Below, in pieces: positions 1-11,203 of a stretch of 64,000 nucleotides of DNA. The DNA comes from Daphnia carinata (Eukaryota; Arthropoda; Branchiopoda; Diplostraca; Daphniidae): positions 10,826,778 to 10,890,777 of the forward strand of contig NC_081336.1 in assembly GCF_022539665.2 (NCBI RefSeq), read 5' to 3'. Both the position numbers and the translations under genes were made by a program. The notes under the pieces were generated by a model. The model ran no database searches. It had not been told where the DNA came from and saw only the letters and a program-made list of their open reading frames with translations. The first letter of the stretch is position 1. Each line of letters starts with the position of its first letter.

Positions 1-2100
1 ATATTTTATTCTAATAGGCCGAAGATAATAAACGAATTACACAGATATAGAATATAAATGGGAAACGGAAATACAAAATGGAGTCAGGTGAGTCTAGTCT
101 TACCGTCACCGCCGTGGCGAAGATGGAATAAAGATGTCAAATATATTTGAAGAAATAGACAGCACTTGTAGCACTAAGAATGAGAACTGGTACTGGAAAT
201 AACTGAATGGCTGAAGAGAACTGTAGGAATATAGAACTAACTTTTGGGAACAAAAAGAGCATCCTTTTATACGTTTTACAGGCTTAAGGGAACATAGCAT
301 TTCCGACAAAATGAGCTCCGGATGTCGTACGCAGGAACATTTCATATTCACGGAAATGCATGGCGCGACTTCCTACTCATGCAGATTCATCCAATCGGAA
401 ATAAGTAGAGCACAAGGTACAATATAAAAATAGAATTCAACGAAAGGGCAACAACACTTGAATTATGATATCTATAAGAAATAAAGACAGCGGATATAAT
501 ATATAATCATAATCATATTAATAAAACAAACAATCAAAACACAATATAATTCAATAACTTTTGCCACCGTATGAATTGTTAGCCATAGCATATTTTAATC
601 CTGCGGTCAATTTTAATATTATTGTGGTCAGCTAATATTTAATATTATGCGTGTCAGATAACCCACAGAAAAGGGTCAGATTGGAATATTTGTGGTGATT
701 TTCAGTAAAATGTGTTTCATATTTTAATCGGGTCAATTTTAATATTATTGGTAATATCACCACAAAAACTGTTGCATCGGGCGCGTAAAATTTGCGTTTT
801 GCATAACCAGCAGTATTTAATAATTATTTAATTGCCCATCCGAAAATATCATTAACAGTGCGTTGGCATTATGCAGAGCTTTGTTTAAGCGCTTCCTGCT
901 TTAGCTCTGAAACGTTTGAAGATCCCCAATTGAGTAATTAAATTTATTTTAGCCTGCGTCACAAGACACTCAACTTTGTTGGTAATGCAAATTTTCTTCT
1001 CACCGTTATCTTTCTGTCTGCGGTCTTGAGAATTGCGAAGAATAACTGGATATCTTTTACCGTAGGCGAAAGGATTGTTTGTTGTTTCTCCCCTTTTCAT
1101 ATTAATTAACGTTCGGCTAATATTTTTTGCTCTTTGTTACCTTATCTTAACAGATTCTTATGCGCGGGTAATGTCGCGGAGCTCTTTTCAAGCCTTGAGC
1201 AGAACGTAGAAGGTCATCGGCTTTCGCTTTATTTTGTTCGGCCGGCATACGTGGATCACGACTCATTTCCTCAACCAGCGCTCCACTTGGATCACCTATG
1301 AGGGTTCACTGTCCCTCTTTTCTTGCTCTGGTAGGTACGAGAGTCTGACCTTGGTCAACCGCGCTTTAGAATCTCTTAAATGTTCAGCATTTGCGAGCGT
1401 GCTGAATTTCGAATTCTTTTGCTAAAAATCGGATTGTTTTTCTTTTCAGATATCCAGGAGGAGCTTATTGGATTAACTTGACCAGCGTGAAGGTCATTTA
1501 CCTTTCTTCCTGCGTTATTCGCCAAAAGGTAAGCTCTTTCTGAATACTTGAAGACGAGGGTTCTATAGACATCTTCGTAGGTTTTGTGGATCAACTGCGT
1601 GAATATTTATGGATTTGGTCTTTGTGCATGGAATTCTCTCCCTCCCCATTTTTTCTTTTTTTCCCTATTAGTTACGCAAACATCTTTGATGATTTTATCA
1701 CCTGCTAGTTGGTATACGTTGATTTGCGAACTAGTGACACCAATTCCCTGATTCGTCAAAGTTTTGAGGTAGAGGATGTAGATGAGTCGACAGCCGAGGA
1801 AATTGGCGTAAGGCGATTTCTCTCTAATAACATCTACATTCGTTTCTGCTTTCAGTAGTATCTCGTACGATCTAAGCGTCGTAGTCTTGTGTATAGGCCT
1901 GTATCTTTTCCAGTTTCGAAATGGTCTTTTTGATTTCAGCATTTGTTTGTTACAACATCCAACAGTCACCTGAGATGTCGTGCAATAACTATTTAACGTT
2001 TTTACCGAACATGTCAGCAAGTGTTTATGCGTTTAGTTCCTTTCGCCTTCCTTCCTTTTTCTTTTAGATTTGTACCGTACTATACCTATTTTAGAATTTC
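1..2100. other. No recognisable gene
   Basis: No open frame here carries a family motif that I recognise, and the open frames present are short and of ordinary composition. The region is AT-rich. An AT-rich direct repeat occurs at about 590-624 and again at about 719-750; both copies contain the words ATATTTTAATC and GGTCAATTTTAATATTATT. Isolated non-coding or long-decayed exons cannot be excluded. Confidence 0.5.
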
Positions 2101-2185
2101 TGACGACTATCACCTGCTATTTTGTATACTTTAACTTGTGAGTTCAAGGATTCAATTTTTCAAATTCGTCAAATGCTCAAGTATT
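1685..2185. repeat. Pair of diverged direct repeats (about 80 bp each)
   Basis: The stretch near 1693-1765 and the stretch near 2108-2180 align by eye. Both contain TATCACCTGCTA, then TGGTATAC or TTGTATAC, then a shared ATTCGTCAAA word. Identity is perhaps 65-75 percent, judged visually. The spacing is about 415 bp. I do not recognise the family. Confidence 0.4.
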
Positions 2186-2469
2186 TTGTTTTAAGCAACC
2201 TTATTTATCTACTAAATATTAAAACACAAGAATTTATTCAAAGTATTTTTTACATTTTTATTTTCAAGAACCAAATTATTTTCCGAAATGACAATTGTGG
2301 TAAGGAAACGTTGATTTTAGGGAAGAAATCGAATGAAAGGAAAAGATGGAGAGGCATAACAATGATTGTGCTTCGATGCTAAAAAAATCTCGGTACTTCT
2401 TAAGTACGCGCGTTGCGCCTTTTGTTGATTTTCTTTTTCTTGTTCAAATGGCGTATGTTTTGCCAAGTA

Positions 2470-3610
2470 GTTTACAAAGACTGCAAATAGACGGCGTCAT
2501 GGTTATAAAGGAACGTACGTGAAGGAATGAAAAACGGATCATTTCTGAATAAGAAAACCTGTCCACTTATACAGTACATAAAGTACTCACACAGCGAACA
2601 GGTTTTCAAAGTATTAAAAACGAACATTGTCACCCATTCTTCCTTCCGTCCCAATCTAACCTTGTGAAATCCAATTACAAATGCTGCAAGTTTGGATGTA
2701 TCGTGATAACCGAATGAAAGCGCGGTGGGTGAGAGAGGTGACAATGGCCGTAACGATTAAAAAACTTTTCCGCTTTAACAGCATAGTTATTTCTTAACCA
2801 ATAGTGCCATTGTCGTCTCTCCTCACCTACTAACGTTCAGTGTATCAAAATGCCGATGTCTGTGTGCATCTGTGTGCAAATGTAAGAAAATGTAAGGATG
2901 CTTAGAAAACCAGTGGACTTTGTTCAAGTCACGTCCCGTCCCAATGAAGGTACAAATTTCACATCATTCAAAATGGCAGCTATTGAAATTTAAAAGACCA
3001 GTTTACAGTGTCTGCAACGATGGTCCCCTATTTTCGAATAACTACAAATAGACAGGCATCATGATATGAATGAAACGTAAGTGAAGGAATGATAAATGGA
3101 TCATTTCTGAATATGAAAACCTGCCTGCTTACACAGTACCAAAGTACTCAAACAGCAGACAGGTATTCAAAGTATCAAAAATGATCTTTGTCATCAATTC
3201 TTCCTTCAGTCCGATAGAACCTTCTGAAACCAAATACATTGGCTGAAACTTGGTGGCATCATGATAACCGAATGAAATTGGGGGTGGGAGAGAGGTGACA
3301 ATGGCCATAACGATAAAAAAACTTTTCCGCTTTAACAGCATAGTTATTTCTTAACCAATTATGCCATTGTCGTCTCTCTTCACCTATTAACGTTCAGTGT
3401 ATCAAAATGCCGGTGTCCCGTAGCCAATGCACATCAGTCGCCAAAGTTACAATCAAACAGAAATGAAAAATCGATACCAATGACAATGACCACAAAGAGA
3501 TTAGGAAACTGCTTCCTTTGTCAGCAAACAGGTTTCCTAAGCGTCAAAGATGTTCATTGTCGTATGTCGCCATTCACTTCCGTCCAGTAGATCATAATGC
3601 CATCAATTTG
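2470..3610. repeat. Diverged tandem repeat, period about 560-570 bp, 2 copies plus a remnant
   Basis: The segment from about 2480 to 2860 recurs at about 3048-3420. The shared words include GGATCATTTCTGAATA, AACTTTTCCGCTTTAACAGC, CATAGTTATTTCTTAACCAA and CGTTCAGTGTATCAAAATGC. A third, strongly decayed copy appears around 3500-3640, recognisable by a shared cattTCACTTCCGTCC-like stretch. The related short minus-strand frames in the two copies (2472-2744 and 3129-3341) follow from this repeat and show no known domain. Each copy carries an internal inverted repeat, listed separately. Confidence 0.75.
2725..2830. repeat. Imperfect inverted repeat, about 24-nt arms
   Basis: The left arm (about 2725-2748, containing GAGAGGTGACAATGGC) pairs imperfectly with the right arm (about 2806-2830, containing GCCATTGTCGTCTCTC). 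The loop is about 57 nt. The same arms are kept in the second repeat copy at about 3285-3392, where the intervening sequence is also conserved. It could be a MITE-like palindrome or a transcript hairpin. No function is assigned. Confidence 0.6.
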
Positions 3611-3717
3611 CAGCCACCACATCGAATCAGATCAATTTTGCCCCTTCCTTTAAACGTTACGAATTTAAACAAAACCAAAGCACACAGAATTATCTAAGCT
3701 TCAAAACATATTCATTG

Positions 3718-5249
3718 TTAGACCTTCTCCTCTGCTTTCATTTCGTTGTTAGAAGAACGATGTCCAAACATCGTTTTGAGTCCTTTGAAGAATTTCTTCC
3801 CCTTGTTTTCTGCCTTTGGCTTCGGAAACATTTCTTTAGCGAAAGCCACTTCTGCCATCTTCTTCTCAAAATCCATATTTTCGTTTTCGACAATCACTTG
3901 CAGGGCTTTTTCTCTTCGCTGGACAAGTTCGGTTAGTTCCGCGCGCTCTACTTCCGATGACGCAGAAGCAAGTTTGTTTTTTTTATTTTTAAGCTCGTCT
4001 TCTGCATCACGTATAACTTCGCAGGACCTCCTTCTGTCATTTTCATAAATATTTTTAAGCTCAGAAAAAGTCTTCCTGAGGTTGTCGATACTGTCGGGTT
4101 CTCGAGCTCAATGACTAGCGGTTCAAATTCGTTCTGGGAGTCGGCCCTTTTTGTCTCGAACGCTACCATTATGTCCATTATGGTCTGTGACATGTACTGC
4201 TCATAGTCTTCGCGATTTTCATTATTCTTGTGTTTTGCCATCTCAATGCGTAACCCCAAGTAATTGATCATAGAACCGGTCAAGTCTAGCACTGTTTTAG
4301 GTCCGGCATCTGATTTGTTTGTCGGCGTTTGGGGAGGCGTTTCATTTCCCGTTGTGCGTGTAATTTTGATCAAATGCGCATTTTCTTTATGTAAACGGAG
4401 GTTGTGGAAGTGTCTACGACCCAGGAAGTTGGGCATAGCCTTATATCCTGCAGACACGTAAATTGGGGTTGTAAATGATTCGCCTTCTAATTCAACAAAG
4501 GGGTAGAAAAATCCAACGAGCTCATCCAATTTTACGTGCTCTTTGAACTTCCCTGTACGCTTCGCCATGACCAAAGTGATCTTCGTAAAAGGCGTTAATT
4601 CTGGCTCGTCTAATTTTTGCCATTGGTCTAAACTGATGATTGAATGTTCACAGCCTTTGTCAATCACCATATCCACTTGATGCCCGTTCATTGTTACCTG
4701 CACGGACTTGGTCTTGATGGGTTTGTCTTCTGTCAAGAATCCCGGTTTGACTAATTTCTTTTTCATTCGCTCGAATAATTGTGATAGCTTCGACTTTTGG
4801 ACGCCCTTTGCAGGTGTCGTGTTGATCGTTGGTTCGCTTACTGTATCGGCGTCTGTGGGAGGGGGGCCGAGCATTCTTAACAGCTCTTTCCGGCGACCAA
4901 GAAACGGGGATGGTTTTGATCTCGGGACTTGACGACGCGTCTCTGCTGCCTCGTTTAATGACAATTTCGCCGCAGTCAGATTTCTATTTGTCCGCTTCGG
5001 TTCATCTTTGTAAAATTTCAAGTCAGTGTCTCGAAATCCAGCTTTAGGCCTAGGCGTAGTTCCATCTGGTTTCTCTGCTTGGCAAACAGTACTAGATGAA
5101 GTATTCTGGGGTAAAGGATGCGTCATGTTACATTTTTGTAACAAGTCGCTCCTGTTTTCTGGTGTCAACTGTTCAGGTTGTTCTTCTCTGCTGGAAGATC
5201 CTGTTAATGCTGTGACGAACGAGAAGATATTCATAAATGAGGGAACCAT
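3718..5249 (-). pseudogene. Retropepsin-like protein with DTG changed to DKG, and a frameshifted helical tail
   Basis: The minus-strand frame opens at ATG 5249 (context CAAAATGG) and runs 433 codons. The N-terminal half is polar and low in complexity, with no membrane segment. Around residues 185-285 is a fold that matches a Ty3/gypsy-type aspartyl protease by eye: VTMNGHQVDMVID, then KGCEHSIIS, a central G-x-F strand region, and LGRRHFHNLRL where active elements usually have an LGRDWL-type motif. The catalytic D-[ST]-G is D-K-G here, so proteolysis is unlikely. Near 4096-4098 (a run of three C on the minus strand) the coding character passes to another frame. That frame continues to a stop at 3718-3720 and encodes a charged, probably coiled-coil tail (for example ELTELVQRREKALQVI) ending in a basic stretch. 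The continuous frame itself instead stops at 3948. So there is either a one-base indel or a sequencing error. No RT or integrase lies nearby, which suggests a captured or domesticated protease domain. Confidence 0.6.
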
Positions 5250-5864
5250 TTTGAATATTTCGATTTACTTCGGGTGCTTGAAAAACACCGCTCGCTGTCT
5301 CGCTTTATGGCATTTTTCGACGGAAGACAGAACCCATCACTGCTCAAACTCTGATGTTTTTTCAAAAAAAAATGTTAATAAAATAAGGTAATTTGAATTG
5401 TGTGAAGGAAATTAAATGAATTAGAATTTTTCCCGTAATGTTCAACACAAATAACCGTAAAAAAACTCTAAAAAGTATTTTTATTTCGTGAAAAACTATC
5501 TCAGTTTTGGAATCTTCTGAATTCACATGCATGCCGTCTATAGGACATATACCCTGGTGGTTATTACTGTTTCCGCTATCATTTCCACGATATACCGTCC
5601 CGTGCTCCAATTCCACGCTTTAGCCAATTCGTGTTTTTCGTTTGCACCTCGAAGCAGACCTACGTTGTTATTTGCTTCAGTCTTGCTCTTTAGCATGCCA
5701 AAGAAATTTGACTACTATTGCTCTTTTTATTTATAGCTAAAGAGAAGTTAAATAGCACAAGCAGTTTGAAGAATGGGTATGTTGGATCGTTCACAACCTT
5801 GGCTCAGCCATGTTTGCCATACCCACCCTATCCAGAAAGACAGCAAAAGAATAGGTCAGTTTCG
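5250..5864. other. Intergenic, no gene recognised
   Basis: The interval lies between the minus-strand retropepsin-like gene and the plus-strand transporter fragment, so it could hold a divergent promoter region. I see no clear TATA box or initiator. The frame of the transporter N-terminus is open upstream from about 5718, so its start could lie before the ATG chosen at 5865. Confidence 0.4.
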
Positions 5865-7960
5865 ATGGCTGAAACATCACCAGTGCTTTGGCATGACCAG
5901 GTGCAAAAAACGACTGAAAAGGTTGAATCAACACTTATTACTCCAAACAAAAAGGAGTTGAGCACGAAGGACGATGCTGTCAAAAAAGATAGATGCCTGT
6001 CAACAGCATCATCTGACAGTGGTTCCATAATGGAGGTTGTGGAGGGCTTAAGAAGAAAAAATATAGGCGTGCGCGGCACCCAGACAATGGCTTCTATTGG
6101 TTGTTCTCTCATTAGCAACTCTTACATCATCATTTGCCTTTTCCCCCCGTTCTTTCCCTAAATTGTAAGTATCTGTGAAATAAGATCATATGTAATGTGA
6201 AATCTAAATGTTTGCTTTAATCTCTAGGCTGAAGATAAGGGTGCCACAGTATCCATTTATGGATTTATTATTGGTACCAACTGCCTGACATCGTTTCTTG
6301 TCACACTCCTTTTATTGGAAAAACGTAAATATTACCCCAAATTTGTTCCATAAACGTGTAATTTGCATCTTCATCTTTCTTTCAGCTAAAAGTTAGTGGC
6401 GTTCGGTTCACCTTTGTTTCTGGAGTTTTCATTGGAGGTATTTGCTGCTTATTATCGGGGTGAGTAGTAAATTACACAAAAAAAACGCAAAAGCTGGGTT
6501 TTAATCAGTAAACTTTAAAAGCTTTTTAGAGTATTTCCCTCCCGGGGGTTCATTCGTCGTAATATCTATATTGTTCCGCGTCATTCACGCTGCCGGAAAC
6601 GCTGGAACAATTACGGCGACGTTTACGTACACTGGTGTGGAGTTTCCCAATTCCGTTGCCAAAATCTTTGTAAGATTCACTAATGCAGGTTTAGCGTTCG
6701 CTGTTCAATTTCTACCATTGTTCTAATTTTAGAATCTTACAAGAACCATGATGAACATTGCCCAGCTTGCTGGTCCTATAGTCGGCGGTGCATTGTACGA
6801 AGTCGGTGGTGTTAAGACTCCCTTTATCCTCATGGGCGGAATTCAAACTTTTATGGCCTTTATGGCATTACCCTTTCTTCCCGATTATGACGGTAAATTA
6901 GTTCAAAATGTTGTACGTCACCAGTCTTCTCATCTCGTTTCTCAACATTTTAGTGTCACAGTATGACGAGGGATCGACTAAAACTCAATCGCCATTGGCT
7001 ATTTTGTGTATTCCATCCATTTGGATCCCGTTCTTCACGTTCATCGTATCGACATGTCGAACGGGTTCCTCTCGATCAACCTTGAACCGCAAGTGTTGCG
7101 TACGGTATGTTTTCCGACTTGGCGTTATTATTAATTTCTTTAGAATCATTTTATGTTTTGTTTGCAGTTTGACTTGACACCATTTTACGTGGGTATCTTT
7201 TTCGAACTGAAAGACGGTGCCAACAGTATAGCCAGCCCTATTTGGGGATACTTGTGCGATCGCCGTGGACCTGTGAAGCTCTGCCTTTTTTCCAGTACCA
7301 TGATCGGAGCCTTGTCCATATTTTTGCTGGGGCCTTTTCGCTTCGTTCCTATTGATCGGTACTTTTGATTTCAATTCTAAAGTTCAAACCGTTTAACTAG
7401 TATCATTGTTTGATTTTATTTTAGAAATCTAGCTGTTGTCGGTATCGCATTGGCACAAAGTGGAGTTGCGTTTGCAGGGCAACAAGTTTCGGGGGTCGTT
7501 GATGCCATGAGAGAAGCTATGTAAGCCACATTTAAAAAAATCAATTTACTGTACCAGTATTCATTTCTTTTTTTTTTTTTTTTTCGTTTGATAATAGACA
7601 TGCTGGTTATCCGGATAATCCCAGTACTCACGGGCTTGTTGCCGGTATATGGTCGTCTCTTAGTGGTGCTGGGCGTTTTGTTTCACGCGCTGGGACTGGC
7701 ATTTTAGTGGACCACATTGGTTTCCAAATGACGGCTGTCGTCGTCTTCTCTGTCCAAATTACAGTGTTAAGTTTTATGCAAAAATGACTATTAACAAATA
7801 ATTAGATGTATTGTTTATTTCCTTCTATAGGGACTAGCAACCATTTGCTTCCTGTTACCAAAGTGCAAGAAAGGGGACGGCAAATCCGACGGGGATGACA
7901 TGACAGTGGATGCCATATCTACGAGGACAACATCGTTTACTTATTCCGTCGTGGATGTCG
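5865..7960 (+). pseudogene. SLC18B1: SLC18B1-like MFS transporter, multi-exon, frameshifted
   Basis: Ten exon-like pieces with GT-AG borders can be followed: about 5865-6164, 6228-6324, 6393-6459, 6530-6669, 6733-6892, 6954-7104, 7168-7358, 7425-7520, 7598-7763 and 7831-7960. Together they encode a polar cytosolic N-terminus (candidate start MAETSPVLWHDQ), hydrophobic MFS helices, the repeated G-rich MFS signatures LAGPIVGGALYEVGG and IWGYLCDRRGP, and a short hydrophilic C-tail. This matches vesicular-amine-type transporters of the SLC18B1 branch, which are 12-helix proton antiporters of vesicle membranes. Frame breaks are visible near 6079-6081 (CCC run), at the 6164/6228 junction, near 6537-6548 (CCC/GGGGG runs) and near 7051-7055. 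Most breaks sit in C or G runs, so a pseudogene and an error-rich assembly both remain possible. The next exon downstream already belongs to a vasa fragment. Confidence 0.7.
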
Positions 7961-7989
7961 GTGAGTTTCCATGATTAACTATTTCTCAG

Positions 7990-8915
7990 CCCGAATCTCC
8001 AGCCGAGTCCGGCCACACCTCGAAATGCTGCCCGAATCTATTCATGAATCGACGGAAAGCTGCGTGAACAATACATTCCAGAAGCTGTGACATGCGATGA
8101 AAAGGAACTGTTTAAGGGGATCGTCTGTGGGGAACACTTTAACAATTTTGATAAAGTCGTCCTCCAGGTAAACCATTTTTCGAAACAGTAGTTTATGTTT
8201 TGAAAATATCTATTTGGATTTGCTTTAGGTTACAGAAAAAGATGTACCTCGATAAATAACATCATTCGAAGAAGCCGGCCTGCGCCCACTACTACTTCAA
8301 AACATTAAGATTGCTGGCTACATAAAATCAACACCTATACAGAAAGCTTCAGTTGCAGATATTCTTGCCAAAAGAGATTTGATTACTTGTGCTGTCACGG
8401 GCTCCGGCAAAACGGTAATCCAATTAATGAACGCTGTGTAATTTTGAAACCTTGATGCCTTCGTACTAACTTGATTCGAATGGGTCGATATGAACTGGGT
8501 AAGTTGAGGTAAAAGTAATTTTGAGTGGGCACGTCTGTGATTGCGACTACGAAAAGGTCCAATTGCATTTAAGATACTCAAGAAACCCTTCGTGACATTC
8601 GTTGATTAAGTCATCTAAAATTTCACATTTTTTCATATAGGCGGCGTACTTGGTACCGTTTATGAACATATTGTTAGAACAAGGTGTTTCTGGTGCATCC
8701 CCGCCATGGTTCAAAAGCCAGAAGTTGTAATTGTCGCACGCACTCGTGAATTTTCGATTCAAATTCACCGCGGGGCGTGTAAATTCTCCTACAATTCGGT
8801 TTTAAAATCTGTCATATATCAAGGAACTGTCACGAGCCATCATCGGTCAAATCTTCAAGCTGGGTGCAATACTCTTGTCGCGACCGCGGGGCGACTCGAG
8901 GATTTTCTCAATTAG
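7990..8915 (+). pseudogene. vas: Vasa-type DEAD-box helicase fragment (N-terminal RecA part)
   Basis: Three exon-like pieces keep splice signals: 7990-8167, 8229-8414 and 8641-8915. They encode the pre-core linker (EAVTCDEKELFKGIVCG), then the Q motif (TPIQKASV), motif I (AVTGSGKT), a changed motif Ia (ARTREFS, usually PTREL), and a changed motif Ib (TAGR, usually TPGR). The wording [17 protein letters not shown] and the short linker favour Vasa/DDX4 over DDX3. There is an in-frame TAA just after KDVPR-like codons in the second exon (about 8254), a frame break in a C run near 8700, and a stop at 8913-8915. The DEAD box and the second RecA domain are absent here. The functional protein is an ATP-dependent RNA helicase of germ cells. 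This copy cannot make one. It starts about 30 bp after the transporter piece and is followed within 12 bp by a DNA polymerase piece. Confidence 0.8.
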
Positions 8916-8926
8916 TGTCACGTCAG

Positions 8927-10427
8927 GTAATCTATGGTAACACAGATTCCGTAATGGTGAAATTCGGTGTACCCACGGTGGCCGAAGCCATGGAATTAGG
9001 CCGAGAAGCTGCCGCATTTGTGTCGGCAAAATTTGTCAAACCCATTAATTTGGAATTCGAAAAAGTCTATTACCCCTATTTATTGATCAACGAAAAGAGG
9101 TAATTACGGTTCTGATTTATAAAGACTTGTTAGATGAGATACCAGTTGCACTGTCTGTTTCTGTCTTCACAGGTATCCAGGATTGTATTGGACCAAACCT
9201 GAAAAGTTTGACAAAATGGATTGTAAGGGTTTAGAAACTGTTCGTCGTGATAATTGTCAACTCGTTGCCAATCTTATCAATAGCTGGTCTGCAGAAAAGT
9301 TTGATTGATCGGTAAACAAAAAGTCATCAGTTTTAGTATTCAAAGTTTGAGGTTTTGATATTTTCTCTTAGAGATCCGGGTGGAGCACTAGAATACGCCA
9401 AACAATCTATTTTCGACTTGCTGCGCAACAAAGTCGATATCTCACTTCTGATGATTACCAAGGTAGGGCGTAACTATGTTTTGGAATACTGTGATTTTAT
9501 CCGTTTGCTTTCTTTTATTAAAAAGGAGCTGACTAAAACAGATAAAGACTACGCCAGCAAACAGGCACATGTGGAACTAGCTCACAAGATGCGTAAGCGA
9601 GATGCTGGTACAACCCCAAAATTAGGGGATCGAGTTCCGTATGTCATTATCGCAGCCGCTAAAAGTACACCAGCCTACCTCAAGATTCGTCTTTGGATTT
9701 CAAATTTCTCATGAACTATTAAGTTTTCATACGTCTTCTTTAGACGGTAAACCCTATTTTTGTAATGGAATACAGCGTACCTATTGATGCCCCATACCAT
9801 TTGGAAAATCAGCTTTCAAAACCCCTTGTTCGGATTTTGGAACCCATACTTGGATCTAAAGCGGAATCATTGTTGCTACGTAAACATGGACTTATCGCCT
9901 TTATTTGCTTGACATAATTGAACGGTTTGTATTCCGTATTGTAGATGGTTACCATACCCGGACGCCTTCATTTGTTACTTCAAAAATTGGTGGATTGGCT
10001 AGCTTTACCACACGCAAATCCACCTGTGTTGGATGCAAAACCGTCCTTCCAGACGATAGTGCTGTATGCAAGTAAGTCTAATTTCTGCCTATCTCGGCGA
10101 TGTTTGTTAAATTTGCTGTTCCAATTTAAACAGATTTTGCAAGCCGAAAGAATCGGAGTTCTACCAGAGGGAAATTGGCCAACTTTATGCTCTCGAAGAG
10201 AAGTTTAATCGTTTATGGACAGAATGTCAACGGTGCCAGGGAAGTCTCAACGAAGAGATTCTTTGTTGCAAGTAAATAGTTTGAGTGATATCCTAATCAT
10301 GTTACATACTTAATACTAATCGTTTGCCACATTTAGCCGAGATTGCCCCATCTATTATATGAGGACAAAAGTTAGAAAAAATCTCACGGAACAGGGTAAA
10401 CTTATGGAAAGATTCAGCCTACCCTGA
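8927..10427 (+). pseudogene. POLD1: DNA polymerase delta catalytic subunit, C-terminal part, active site altered
   Basis: Eight exon-like pieces with intron borders: 8927-9099, 9173-9311, 9372-9462, 9526 to about 9689, 9744-9879, 9945-10071, 10134-10271 and 10337-10427 (TGA). They encode the family-B motif C region ([14 protein letters not shown]), then [17 protein letters not shown] and [16 protein letters not shown]. The palm/thumb sequence [12 protein letters not shown] follows, and then the two C-terminal cysteine modules (CVGCKTVLPDDSAVCK with [13 protein letters not shown] with RDCPIYYMR) that bind zinc and the Fe-S cluster in active Pol delta. Motif C is normally YGDTDS; here the first Asp is Asn, which should abolish metal binding. 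There is a frame break before the 9311 donor (TGGTCTG), the intron at 9463-9525 has no stop in frame, and the donor after exon four is missing. The sequence begins abruptly at motif C, so the exonuclease and most of the palm are missing. Introns are kept, so this is a DNA-level duplicate and not a retrocopy. Confidence 0.88.
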
Positions 10428-11203
10428 CAACCTACCGCTCTCGTCAATGATGGTGCATACAGGTAGTGGCTTGGCTTTTGTAAAATAGATTGGAAACAAT
10501 AAATTACACGACTCATTGTTCAGTAAGTTCCCCATAACCAAAAGATTTTAATAAAAATGGTGTATAGCGCCGTAAGAGTCTCGGAGGGAGCAGGCGGTAA
10601 AATACGTGATGTCATGTAATTCCGTATTTTGAAAAACGAAAGTTGATGGCATTAGTAAGTAGATGTATAAGTTATTAGAAAAGTCACGTTGTTGCGAATG
10701 ATCCAGTCGACGAAACATCGTACGAACCAACGCACATTGATTTAATTAGATTAAGTTCTTAGTCTTTCTGTTGTTTTTTTTTGTGGTTTATTTCAATACC
10801 TAGATTTTTTTTCTTCCCATCCCATTAAAAAAATTTTTTTTTATTCAATTAAAGTCTTATTTGTCAAACAAAATATTTGCTTTAGGCTCGTAGGGGGCTA
10901 GTCGCTAGGTGGCCCAGGTGCTGTGCTGAGCTGAGCTGCTGATGGCCACATTTATCATGGCGTCGTAGCGGCTAGTTATATCACGGCAGCCGAACGTGGC
11001 AGACCTTTATTTTTGTAGGTGAAATCCAAGGGAGGAACTGCAAATGCTCGGCGCCATCTTGTACGAACGATGTGGTCTGGCTGAAACCTTACCAAGGTGA
11101 CCATGCATTACCTTCGAGTGTATTTAAGGTATACCATTTACTTGCTTTGTAAAAGCTAGGTTTTTAACTTGTGCATCGTAACGATTTTGAATTGGGTAAG
11201 TTG
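10428..11203. other. Intergenic, no gene recognised
   Basis: This stretch lies between the polymerase and deubiquitinase fragments. It is AT-rich with T/A runs around 10770-10860, and has a GC-richer island at about 10890-11110 containing GCTGAGCTGAGCTGC. I found no coding motif, although undetected exons of the neighbouring fragments may be present. Confidence 0.4.

Noticed and set aside
1607-2020. 137-codon minus-strand frame
   Set aside because: It overlaps a diverged non-coding repeat, shows no motif, and its composition gives no sign of selection.
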